This document shows, in pieces, positions 36,097-46,807 of a stretch of 64,000 nucleotides of DNA. Positions within the stretch are counted from its first letter, which is position 1. Each line of letters opens with the position of its first letter. The DNA comes from Hansfordia pulvinata (Eukaryota > Ascomycota > Sordariomycetes > Xylariales): contig BJKQ01000010.1 of assembly GCA_006538405.1 (NCBI GenBank), positions 1,488,001 to 1,552,000 on the forward strand, in the 5' to 3' direction. Position numbers and translations under genes: made by a program. The notes below the pieces were generated by a model. It made no database searches and was not told the DNA's origin. It saw nothing but the letters and a program-made list of their open reading frames with translations.

Positions 36097-38347
36097 CCCA
36101 AGCCTTGGGAGACATGGGACGATGGGCAACCGCGCGCGTGTGCGCCGGGCATGCAAGGTCAAGATGACAGACACCACGAATCTTGCTTGACTGCCGATGG
36201 CCAATTGCCATCCGCCCTCCTCGTCCCCATCGGCCCCCGTCCGTCGGCCGACGACTCCAACCGCCCATCACTCTCCTACTCGTGCCTGCCCACATTTCCG
36301 ACTGACTGAGCAGCTCCTTCTCTCCGTCGTCAGCCCTACCGCTCGTGGGATGTGGTCTAACAGGTTAGGTAAGGAGAGGCCGGTTCCATTCTTGATTCTA
36401 GATAAGTAGGTACCTGTGATGAGAGGTGGGTACATGTTAGGCACATCCTTTGAATCTGGTAGGTAAGTAGACAACAGGTCCACACCTCAGAGGAGAGGAA
36501 TCGAGCCTGTAGCGGGCGATGTTTCCTAAAGCGAGATGCCACGGCATGTGCCCCCATATACCTTGTGTACACCCATCTACCGTATGAAATGTCTACGAGT
36601 ACACCCGCCACCAGTCGCTACCGGTACCAATACAGAGTAGGTGCCACTCGGTGCCCCTGGGCTGCGTCACTGAGGCTGATGATGACGACCTGGAGGTGCC
36701 TGTCCTTTCCCTCCACGATGCCTCACAGCTACTAATATTGAAGGTAGGCACCTGCCTCGTCATTTAGGTACCATTAGGCACTTCTAGCTCTGCATCTCAT
36801 GAAGCCATCACCACCTCTGGACTACCGCGACGACCTTTACGAGACGAGTACCTTGCTGCTGCCAATCAAGCTGCGCGAGGCGATAGTTGAGCAATCCTGC
36901 GACGATGACACCTCGGTAGGTAGTTTGCTCATGCCTTGTTTCTTTATTAGTCACGGCAGCGGAGCATCGACTGAGGAGGCTTGTCGGTCGCTCCAGTCGC
37001 AGTAAGCCAGCCGTGATTGTTTTTCAGGGAACGGATTCCGAGCAGCTGTATCGTCTTCGCAGACAGACGGCCAGCCAGCACCTGCCCTGATGTCGCCGCG
37101 ACGCAGACAATGACACCCATGTCGGCCGTGAAGCAGATATATCACGAGTGATAGATTGTAGCCGGCGCGTGTACAGATACAGACACAGCTCCAGGAGCAG
37201 CTCCAGGTACAGGCACGCCGCCAGTGGCCGCTACCGCCATGGGTCTGGATCTTGCTCCAGTCGGGTCCCCTGGACACCAGCTCGTACTCGAAAGGATATG
37301 AAAGGGACGGCGGGGGTTATGTTCGCCGCGTAGCGAGATGAAGAAGACGTGATGGTCTAGAAAACCAGCAGGAACCCTCGCTTGCCCTCGAGCGCCCTGC
37401 CGCTAGCCCACCGACTGAGTCAAACCTCATACTTGCACGCCATTGTATCATCGCGACTAACTTCAATTACCTTAGCCAGGCAGCGCCCACCTGGTGTCTC
37501 TCGTGTTCAGGTAGGTCAGGTAGCCTCCGGGCTAATGATTGACACGGATGCCAGCCCCGGGTCCGCGGCGCTGCGGCCAAAAAGACCCTGGATTGGAGCA
37601 TGTCCCGTGATACGAGTACTCCGTACTGCACGCGCACCTCCAATCCCCACCAGGGTGTACGGGGTACGGATATACCGTAGATGCGAATACGGATAGAGAG
37701 CGAAAAATCCCACCACGTGCACCAGGCGCCAACCTGTGAGCGGGCCTTGAAGCTCAACTTATTATTGTCGTACGAGGACGCCCAGGAAAGTGTCTGGTCC
37801 ATGCAAGTATCGTGGTTCGGCTATCCCAGCCGCTGTTGTTCTCGCGCCACCCTCGATTGTCCAGACCAGGGCCTGGCCCCAAGCCACACTATCAGGGGTG
37901 TGGTCCATCACCACCGTCCCTGGTTCCAGAGCAGTCTCTAAAAGCCTCAAAGATTGTCTCTGGCCAACTGGAGCGAGACGCCACCCTCGTGGAGAGGACG
38001 CCCATACGAGAACTCGTACGCCGGCCTTCCTGGCTGGCGCAGCACGCCCGCCAGCAAGACACAGAACTCTCCCATGGACAGTTGACGCTTAAGCCACCGT
38101 CGACCCTGACTCAGGGTATGGAAGAAAGGGAGGTGCCCCCCCCCCCGCCTTTGTATCCGGACCCCGTATTCTCTGGCTCTGCACTTGGAGGGGCCACCAA
38201 AAGCTAGCTGGCTTTCAGGGGACCCCAAGCTTTGTAGAGTCACGGCCCCGAACCGCAGAAAAGGGGCAAGTATGTGGCTGTGCTCGGCGCCGGAATAGAG
38301 ATGGAAGATTGTAAAAGGGGTCGCAGCCCCTCAAGAACCGGCTGCCG

Positions 38348-38403
38348 GACGCCCCGCGCAAGCTACCGGGCATCCGACGCCCCACGCAAGCCACCGGGTA
38401 TCC
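38348..38403. repeat. 28-bp imperfect tandem duplication
   Basis: Two adjacent 28-base units starting GACGCCCC differ at three positions, all of them transitions. Intergenic. The all-transition pattern fits an old duplication decaying by C-to-T type change, but three sites are too few to call RIP. Confidence 0.8.
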
Positions 38404-40183
38404 GGGGCTCAACGGAACCGCTGGCCCGGTGTTGGGGTTCGTTCTTCGTAGTGCAAGAAATGTGACCCCCTTGAGGCCTTGCTGACCTCGTGCCGCGAGG
38501 CAAGGTTGTCGCTGAGCATCACTCCGAGCCGGCCAGGTGGGTTCAGACACTGATCAGCTAGCAGGTCTGAGGTCAGTACTCGTAGATCGTACCCAGCGTC
38601 TTTGTATCAGGCTGGTTGTGTTCACATCTTGTTGCATGGCTGACACTTATTACTGTACCTAGGGGAATCCCGAAGGACGGTATCGACCCCCCCCACCCGC
38701 GGAGTTGAGAAGGTCACAAAGTCAAAGACATGTAGAAGGCTTATGGTCCAGGGATTATATCAGCTATTCGTAATCGAATGTCTGGAATCTGCTGCATGGG
38801 TCACAGTCCTGGCGTATTGGACATGCTTCAACGGCACCTTGTTGCAGTCGTTCGAACTTCATATGGTATCTGAGAGACGACAGGCTCATATCAGGGACTG
38901 CAGGGCACTGAGAGCATTGGGCCAGAGAATGCCTTCTGCCTTCGTCCATCGTCTGACAGTAGACCCACAAAGACCATACAAACCCTTCATGTCTTCGTTT
39001 TATGAAGCACATTGCTGGCCCAGACTTCTATCTACAGTTCTACTATCGACGTTTTGCCCTTCTCCCTGCCCAGTCCAGCAGAGAAGCCTCAAACACGTAG
39101 CCTGTCACATAGCTTTCGGCTAGGGCACATATATGTGTTTAAAACTAACGGCAGACAGAAAGAAATGGTTCCCGCTCCTCCTTATCTCGGCTCGCCCGAG
39201 TATCGCCGCCATGCGTCCGAGAAAGCACTGCCTACAGGCCCAGCCTTGACGTGGTTTCTGTGGCCAAACTTGGGAGAAACAAAGAACAGTTCGCATGGTG
39301 ATGGAACCCGTGAGCTTGCCTTGAGATAACGTCATCAAGATCAGACATCAACGTGCCGAGACGAACTGTGCGCAGCAGCCTCGTCCCTGCGTAAAGAGAT
39401 AGGCCCAGAGTCATAGCTTGTCGCTGATGTCAGATCCACTGACAAAGCCATACATAATAGATCAATTACGACTAGAATCCTCGACTCACTGCATGAACAT
39501 ATGCAGAGTGAAGATTTGGCAGGCTAAGCTTGCGTTGTTGCGCGGGCGAGGGATACTCGTAAGCCGTCGGGTTGACGATCCATAACGCTCTCTTTTCTCA
39601 CACAGCAAAAGGCGGGCTGGCGGGATCGTGAGGTACGATGCCCCAAAGTGCGGTAAGTTAGGTACCTAACCTGTGTCTGATTGGCTCAAACAGATACTCC
39701 GGTATATTTTTACCGTACAATACGGTTCTGCGCTCAGTCAAGTGGCCCACAGGCGGCCCGCTATCAGTTGCTAACGCCGATTCATCTGCACTCCCCGGGC
39801 CGCCAGCTTTTTTTGCTCCGTCGCGTCGAGCCCAGCCTCGACCACTCTGCGCATGCGCCATCCTTGGTGCTTTCCGAGCTTGTGAATCGCCTCACAGTAA
39901 TCAGCATCTCCGCCTTCCACGACTCCCCGACTTTCTTCTCGTATCAAAGGCCTAGGGTCCGTCCATTGGATCACGCACACACACTCTCTCCACGGGCCGC
40001 CCCGAATCCCAGTCAACAGTCCACTCCACGCGCCGGGCGAATCGAGACCCAGACAGCCTCCGGGACGCCGCAGCCGTTCGCCTCCTTCCGCCGCGCGCTT
40101 TCCCGCGACGAAGCGACAACGCACACCCGACACACACACACGCGTATACGAAGCGAACGTCCGGGAAAAGGAGAAGGAGCAAA

Positions 40184-40854
40184 ATGTCGAAAGTGGTGGC
40201 AGCGGCAGCCGCCGCCGCCGGCCAGGCCGAGCGCAAGCTGTTTCACGGCGTCGTCGTCTCGGCCAGCAAGATGGACAAGACATTCAAGGTTAAGCTGGGC
40301 GGTCAGCGATGGGAGCCGCGCGTGCAAAAGGTGAGCTCCCCCCCTCCCCACTCTCTTCCGCCCTCTTCAACTCCCACCAAGAACGAACATCCTACACCCC
40401 GGAACGAAAAGCCAGGAACATACAAAACAGAAGAAACCAGGCTAACGCGACCTCAACCCCCCTCCCCGCCCCCTCCCCCTCGCAGAACTACAAGCAGCCA
40501 CAGTTCCACCTGGTGCACGACCCGGCCAACTCGGTGCGGCAGGGCGACGTCGTGGCCGTGGTCCAGAGCTGGCGCCACTCCAAGGCCGTCCGCCACTGCG
40601 TCGAGCACATCGTCAGCCCGTACGGCGAGCCCATCGAGTCCCGCCCGCCCATCCCCTCCTACGAGGAGCGCGTCGCCGCCCGCGACGCCCAGCGCAGCGC
40701 CAAGCAGGAGCGCCGCCAGCTTCGCAAGTCCGTCGACAAGGCTTGCCGCGCCGCCGAGGACAGCGCCCGCCAGGCCCAGCGCGCCGTCCGCCGCGCCGGC
40801 TTCCTCGCTTCCGCCGGCGGCGCCGCCACGCCGGCCGCGACGGAGTCCTCGTAA
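40184..40854 (+). CDS. Mitochondrial small-subunit ribosomal protein uS17m
   Basis: S17-family protein of the mitochondrial 37S subunit; it binds 12S/15S-type rRNA through its OB fold. Exons are 40184-40330 and 40486-40854; the 155-nt intron has a GTGAGC donor, a GCTAACG branch site and a CTCGCAG acceptor. 171 aa. The S17 core starts ERKLFHGVVVSASKMDKTFKV and continues in exon 2 with YKQPQFHLVHDPANSVRQGD and VVAVVQSWRHSKAVRHCVEH. The C-terminal 60 residues are an Ala/Arg-rich extension common in fungal mitochondrial S17. The N-terminus (MSKVVAAAAAAAGQAERK) is short and basic, fitting mitochondrial import without a long presequence. Intact. It converges on the SAP1-like gene. Confidence 0.93.
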
Positions 40855-41648
40855 CAGAGGAGAAGAGCAAGACAGTGGAAACTCCCAAATGCGAAAGAGA
40901 AGGCGAGAGAGGAGAGAACGAATGGGCTGGGCTGTACTTGGCCCATGCGTTCCTCTAAGGAAGCATCTCCAGCGGAGGAGACGAGGATTTGCTTGGACGA
41001 CAACTGAGGAGTGGAGATAAGGTCAACCGGCGGCAGGTGACCAGGCTGTACGACGGGTGATTGGATTGGCGATAAAACAAGAGCGTGGGCATGGCTGGTC
41101 AACCACGCAGCCGTCATACAAAGCCAGCGACCCGCGACCTTGCTGTCAGCAGGCTCGAGAGAAGCAGCCTCGTCGGATCACAGATCTCAAGTCGCCATGG
41201 GCTGTTGCTGGCATTTGATCTGGTGCAATCAATCCATGAGCACTTATCCCACCCTCGCACTCATTGGATTGTGAGCCATATCACGTTTCCACGAGGCTGC
41301 AAGACATTCCGGGTTTCACACTCGGACTGGTTGGCGAGGCCGGCCGCCTCGTTCAACCAGTCTCGCTGTACGAGTATATACCATAAATGATGTATCATAT
41401 TGTAAACAAGATACGCGTACTGGCACGGACTGAGTGGCAGCAGCGTGGGGCTTTAACAGAAGCAGAAACACCTTCACCTTTTTTTTACTTGCATACGCCC
41501 AACGCCATGACCGATATCTCGCCAAGTTCCAACACGACGACTTGGTCTGCCCTTTCCCATTCGATGTTAAGAGTATTAAGTCACACGCCTTCGTGTCAGA
41601 TCCCCAATCCGATCTGCCACATTGAAGATGGAATGGGTGTCAAGCAAA
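40855..41648. other. Intergenic between convergent genes
   Basis: 3' flanks of uS17m and the AAA ATPase; one TACGAGTA octamer at about 41368. Nothing else seen. Confidence 0.6.
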
Positions 41649-44201
41649 TTACCCCCCGCGCTCGCCGAATTGCGCAGCCCAATCCTCATACTGTTTCAGG
41701 CCCTCCTTGCTGACACTGGGCCGGATCGTTTTGAGACTGGCTTTGAAATCATCCAACTCGATCGGCCGGATCTCGTCCATGGTCATGTGCAGCAGCGCCT
41801 CGCCAAGTGAGCGCAGGGGGCCCATCGCGGCATCCTTCGCCAATGCCGTAATGTCCGACCCGGAAAACCCTTGCGTTATTCGTCAGTGATGTTATTAGCC
41901 AGCCAGGGTGGCATCGAGAGACTTCACTCACCGTCTGTCAAAGCAACCAACTCTGCAATGTCTGTGTCTGTCAGTCCATGCTTCTGTTGTCCGAGTAGAT
42001 GGGATAGTTGTGTGGCTCTGGTTTCGTCTTCGGGCAAAGGAATATACTGCCGCCTGACGAATCGACGTCGAGCAGCTTCGTCGATTGCCCATGGAAGATT
42101 GGTGGCTGCAAGGACAAGAACCCGATTCGGATCGCCCTTCTCCTTGGTGCCATTCGGACTCTCTCGCCCAGCAGCTGCCCGCTGTAGATCGCTCCACTGG
42201 ATCAAGAATTCGGTCTTTATACGCCGGGTGGACTCATGCTCGCCTGACCCCGAGCGCTGAGAAAGCAGAGAGTCTATCTCATCAACAAAGATGATGCTGG
42301 GTGCCATGACCTTGGCCAGACTGAACAGGGCTCGGACAAGCTTCTCAGACTCGCCTAGCCACTTGCTTGTGAGACTACTCGCCGAAATTGAGAAGAATGT
42401 CGACTTGGACTCGGTAGCCACGGCTCGGGCCAGCATTGTCTTTCCTGTGCCAGGAGGCCCAAACAGAAGCATGCCTCTGGCTGGTTCTCGCAAGCCCATG
42501 AACAGATCGGGGCGCAGGAAGGGGTATACAACGGCTTCGCGAAGAGCACCTTTGGCCACCTCCAATCCAGCCACGTCGCCCCAGAAAACCTCGTCCCCCT
42601 GCACTACGATCTCGTTGAAGATGGCCTGAGCAGCAGTGTTGTCCACACCAGGGGGAAGGTTCTTCATGATAGATTTCTTCTTCTTTTCCCACTCGCTTTT
42701 CTTCTTTTTCTCCGCAGCTGTTTCTTCATCGTCCGATAGTTGCTCCTCGTCGGGATCGCGGGCTTCCGGGGCCTCCCTCTGTTTGCCTTTGCGCTTGCGT
42801 GATTGCGCATCTGACAGGGACTCGTCGTCCTTTGCCGAATCAGCGTTGTCGTTGCCGGCCGGATCGGACTTGGAGGGACTGACGCGTTTTCGAGCACTAT
42901 TCGGTTCAGCAGCTGTGGCGTCCGCCATCAATTTCCTCGTGTAAGATTCCTTTGAGCCTGAACGAGACGCAGGGCTGTCTGATCGATTCTGAGACGTGGC
43001 TTGGACCCTGCCATTCAGAGAGGCTCTTTTGCGAGATTTGGACGGGGTCGTTTCGTTCTTGTCTTGCAAGGAGAGGGCGCTGACAGCACTGGACGCGGCT
43101 CCAAGGGCCAGGTTAGAGGGTTGTTGCGGTGGCCCATTATCTCCCTGTACCCGGCTGGCACTGGAGATGTCATGGGTGCTTCGTGAGCCGTTAAGGCCAA
43201 CGGAATCTGGATCGGGAGTGACAACTAGCCTTCTCCGATGGCTATCCCAGTAAGTGTGTGAGGCTGCTGGCTTGGTTCGGGTTTGATCTAATGAGCGTCG
43301 CGGTTCCGGTGCTCGTGGCGGTTGACGTGAACTCGTTTCGGACGATGTTCGGGACGTGGTAGTGTCCTTTGAGCTTGCGCCGGTCCAAGCTAAAGAAGCA
43401 GCCTTGCTGGCACCGGGGCCTTTGGTCAGCCTCGAGGAAGATGATTTGGAAGTTCTAGCCTTGTCGGCACTTCCTGAACGCAGAGTGGTCCGCATGGTAT
43501 ACTTGTCCGGGCTTGGTGAGCGGTCGGTTGCAGTCTTTCGATACGTGGACGAGCCGTAGGGAGGGAGCGGGGCAGCTTGGCCAGCTGCGCTCGAGCTCGC
43601 GGTCGTTGTGAGGTTGGATCTGTAGCCAGAGGGGCTTCCTGCAGAGGCACCATTCTCGGAGTTCCTGGTGAAATTTGACGGCCGAGCCGGCAGTGGGGGT
43701 TTGGATAGCTCAGTGTATCTGATGGCGGGAATGGTGCCATCACCGATCCAGCCTCTTTCAGGGGTGCTGGTACCAGAGATCATAGAGTCGCCGTATGCTA
43801 ACGGGTCCGAAGTAGTGGATTGGCGAAGACTTTGCAGAGTTGAGTCGTCCTCCCGAGATACCCTGAGCGCTTCAAGAAGATCTATTCTTTCTTTGCACTG
43901 GACCTTTAACTGAGAGATGCTATCGAGAAGGGCGCGTTCCGTCTCGGAGCGGGGCTCATAAGTGGATTGCCTTCTCGTGGCCGGATTCTGGCGGATCTGA
44001 TCGAGCGCTTGTTTCCAACATTGCATTGCTTCACGTTCGTCACCCTAAGTGCGAGAGTGTCAGCGAAGGGCCCGAGGCGTGGGTGGCTGCGAACGGCAGA
44101 ACGTATCATACCTGGCCTTCGTAATATACCGCGGTGGAGCATTTTAAATACGTCTCATCGTAGGTCTTTTGCAGGCCGGAGACACCTCTGCTGGGCCACA
44201 T
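41649..44201 (-). CDS. SAP1/spastin-like meiotic-clade AAA ATPase with MIT-like N-terminus
   Basis: Hexameric AAA ATPase of the Vps4/katanin/spastin clade; yeast Sap1 and Yta6 are the closest named relatives I recognise. Three exons: 44201-44112, 44044-41932 and 41869-41649, 807 aa. The short first exon starts at ATG 44199-44201 and supplies [20 protein letters not shown], which with [17 protein letters not shown] forms a probable MIT helix bundle. A long Ser/Arg/Lys-rich disordered linker runs from about residue 80 to 460. The AAA module follows: [20 protein letters not shown], Walker A GPPGTGKT (about 558-565), pore-loop region [16 protein letters not shown], Walker [12 protein letters not shown], sensor [18 protein letters not shown], and the C-terminal helical part [20 protein letters not shown]. 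All catalytic motifs are intact. Substrate (ESCRT-III-like polymer or microtubule) is not shown by sequence. The first exon and start are less certain than the rest. Confidence 0.92.
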
Positions 44202-45781
44202 TGTCCGGCCATGCACGGGATACTGCCCTTTATAATTCGAACGAGGTCGATATGGAGGGGTCGGTGTTCTCCGGGAAGGGACAGCGTGGAGGATTGTCGA
44301 GATCGGCGCGCGAGAACCGTGATGATTTTATTGTCGCACGAGTAGTGTTCCTTCTCGGGAGACTGGCGGCGATCCGAGTGCACGGCTCAAGGTGGTGTTG
44401 GTGATGGTGGTGTAGTAACCATGGGAAAGGCGCGGTGCCTCCGGGAGCGTGAGGCGCAGCGGCTGAGTGGGCTGGAGGTGGACAGGAGGGGTCGTGCGAC
44501 GAGATGGAGAGTCCGGCGCAATGGGAGAAACTGGACGTCACCGGTGGTAATGTCGACGAGGGAAGTCGGGCGCTGGGCTGAGTCCGAGATGTCCTTGGCG
44601 CACGAGGGGCCGTAAGTATTGGTGCTGTTGTTTGTCGAGACGGAGGTTGAAGTCGTTGTTGCCGCTTATCCACCACTGGCTGCCCTCGATGGTCCCTTCC
44701 CGTTCTCTCCCCTACCTACTCTAGCCCGGTGACGTCGCTATGGACGATCGCCCAAGGTTGGCCTAGGCGTGGGTCTTGGATACCAGCCGGGTACGAGTGC
44801 ACGAAGGGTCGCTGCCCGGGCGTGCCGTGGTGCAGGTATGCAGGTGCTGAGCCGGAGGCCGCTCAGGTGGCCCTGGCTGGGGTCCGGTGTAACTATCTAG
44901 GTACATACGGAGTAGGTGGACTGCCATGGTAATGGAAGTACTCCATTGAAGCCAGTGGCGTACCCATGACCCGGGCTAGCGGCATGACTGGAACTCACTA
45001 CGCCCCCGTGGACGGATGAATGTCCATCAATGACAGCGGGCACAAACCTACAACCTCCAGCACGTGTCCCGTACCCAGGTATATCTATCTCATACATCCA
45101 TTGCTGCCAGATGCTTGCAGACAACCTTACCCATGTGCCTTATGTGCCGCCAACCCATCGCGTACTCGTACCGCACTAGGTACCTAAGGAGCACGATGCC
45201 CAGGCGTGGTTGTCATGAAAACCACCCCGTAAAGTACAAGCACCTCAGGTATGATGGTGAACCATCTCATTCCAAGTGCGAGGACCGCCTGCGAATCTCG
45301 CTGTCTCTCGTTTCAAAGGGCGCAGCCGGACCTCAAAAGCAGCCAGACAGTGCCCATGACCCCCATCTGCAGCTGAAGATCATTCCAGGCATGACTAGAT
45401 CAGAGACGGCGTGGGGTCCCCATAGATTTCCACTCTCAATGTTCACCAAGATATTCGAAGTCCAGGTAGGCTCGGCGGCAGACGCTACACAGGCCGCCGT
45501 GATAGGGCGAAACATGTGTCAATAGTAACGGAAAGGACCGGGGCTGTTTCGACAGATCTCGAAACACCGCAACTTGTAAAGCAGGTTTTATCGCCGTTCG
45601 CATTATGGGGGCTTGTAGTTCCTACTGCTCCACTCCAGAGATTCGTAGGGTCGTGGTTCACATTTACGAATCACAATCTCGCTGTGAAGACCAAAGCCCA
45701 GGCTACAGCCGCACGATACAAAAAAGAATGTTGAACTCAAGGTCTCTGAACAAGGGGACGAACCCCAAGCTGGCAAAACAT
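44202..45781. other. Intergenic between the AAA ATPase and tRNA-Phe
   Basis: No gene supported. A TATAAAG word lies on the minus strand near 44231-44236, about 30 bases before the assumed AAA ATPase start, which leaves that 5' end uncertain. Octamer TACTCGTA at about 45165 and palindrome AGGTACCT at about 45179. Frames of up to 153 codons have no domain. Confidence 0.55.
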
Positions 45782-45872
45782 TGCGGCGAGCCGGGATCGA
45801 ACCAGCGACCTCCAGATATCAATGGTTGAAGTTGACTTCAGTCTGGCGCTCTCCCAACTGAGCTATCTCCGC
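45782..45872 (-). tRNA. tRNA-Phe (GAA) with an 18-nt intron
   Basis: Read on the minus strand from 45872. The D arm (TAGCTCAGTTGGGAGAGC), the anticodon stem CCAGA/TCTGG around anticodon GAA followed by G37, and the T loop TTCGATC are all present. The intron of 18 nt begins after position 37, the standard site. Mature length is 73 nt plus CCA. The acceptor stem GCGGAGA/TCGCCGC pairs except at 5-68 (A opposite G), so the copy may carry one substitution or a sequence error. A- and B-box elements are intact. Confidence 0.9.
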
Positions 45873-46231
45873 TGGGTTAATGGGTTGATGGAGAGGCGAT
45901 CAGTTATTGATGTAAATATCCCCTTCACAAATTTCTGATCATGTCGGAAACTTATCAGTGACCTCTCCCCTTTGACGCGATTCCGCGAATGGAACAACAG
46001 CTGGCCAAATTCCCGTGCATCAGTCTGGGTTGGCCGGTCATCAGATACCTGGTGGCTACTGTGCTAATTACCATGAGCTGTGGTCGAATCGATTTCACAC
46101 GCCAGTCCTTGGGAGGCGGGACGATGCCGCTCTGGTGCCACATTCTTCTTGACGTGGCATAACAATCTCGCCGGCAGTTCTGCGAACATTGACATTGGGT
46201 GACATGAACCCGAACATCCGCCTTGCTCTAA
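45873..46231. other. Intergenic after tRNA-Phe
   Basis: AT-richer short spacer holding the 5' flank of the tRNA gene. No feature seen besides short frames. Confidence 0.5.
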
Positions 46232-46555
46232 ATCGGGTTCAGTGTACGAGTACCACACCGTCTTCTAATCACTCTGCTGGGGTTGGTCGACGCTGGTGCG
46301 GGCTGCCCGTGCAAAACCCGAGCCCGCAAAAGCCACCGGTGCAACGGCGCAATCGAGTGGCCCGACGACCTCGTCTGCCGGGGCTTCGGCATTCCGAGTG
46401 GGATCTCGCGCCAAATCTGCCGTTGCGACGATCCGCCCAAGTTCGGGGCGCGCCGAGCTGACAGGGCGCTGCTCCTGTCAGCCCTGTGGCTACAACCCGG
46501 CATCTGCACAACCAGCAGGGGACCATCGGTGGGTATCGGGGCGGGATCATGGTGA
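46232..46555 (+). CDS. Possible small cysteine-rich secreted protein (fragment, no clean start)
   Basis: An open frame of 107 codons after an in-frame TAA at 46229-46231 carries a hydrophobic stretch, RLLITLLGLVDAGAG (from 46259), that looks like the core and end of a signal peptide. It is followed directly by six cysteines in two CXC pairs with two single Cys between (CPCKTRARKSHRC, then LVC, then ICRCDDPP). Codon third positions are G/C-rich, as in real genes here. No ATG lies in frame; the ATG at 46204 is one frame away, so the start needs one extra base or an unseen exon. No family is recognised. It could be a small effector-like or antimicrobial-like protein, a decayed gene or chance. 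Not enough is visible to call it a toxin. Confidence 0.22.
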   Translation: MGFSVRVPHRLLITLLGLVDAGAGCPCKTRARKSHRCNGAIEWPDDLVCRGFGIPSGISRQICRCDDPPKFGARRADRALLLSALWLQPGICTTSRGPSVGIGAGSW

Positions 46556-46807
46556 TTGATGACTAAATCCCGGTTGACGGGTTGTTGATGTGGAGGCCTG
46601 GTAAGGGAAGCTTCGCAGTCCGAAGAGGATTGTTCGAAGTCCGGACTGGGACGGCATCACAAACCGCGACGATCAACTAGGGGCAGCTGAGCCGCATAAG
46701 AGAACGAACATGCTGCTTCAAATCGGGTCGACTCGACACGGAGCCGACACAGGTGCCTACACATATTACAACAGATCAGCCAGAGATACAACATTTGAGC
46801 CAACACA

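Larger units (their letters stand above)
30547..40183. other. Gene desert of about 9.6 kb
   Basis: No coding sequence that I can support on either strand; frames stay below about 140 codons with no domain content. This stretch has the densest TACGAGTA/TACTCGTA and GGTAC words in the window (for example 31896, 31986, 32610, 33125, 33910, 34071, 34798, 34989, 35024, 35516, 35836, 36593, 37611, 38577, 39554). It also has homopolymer C tracts at about 38135-38146 and 38687-38694 and imperfect repeats at 36062-36096 and 38348-38403. No transposase, reverse transcriptase, LTR or terminal inverted repeat was recognised, so old decayed elements can be neither shown nor excluded. The last 400 bases are the promoter of uS17m. 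Confidence 0.6.
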
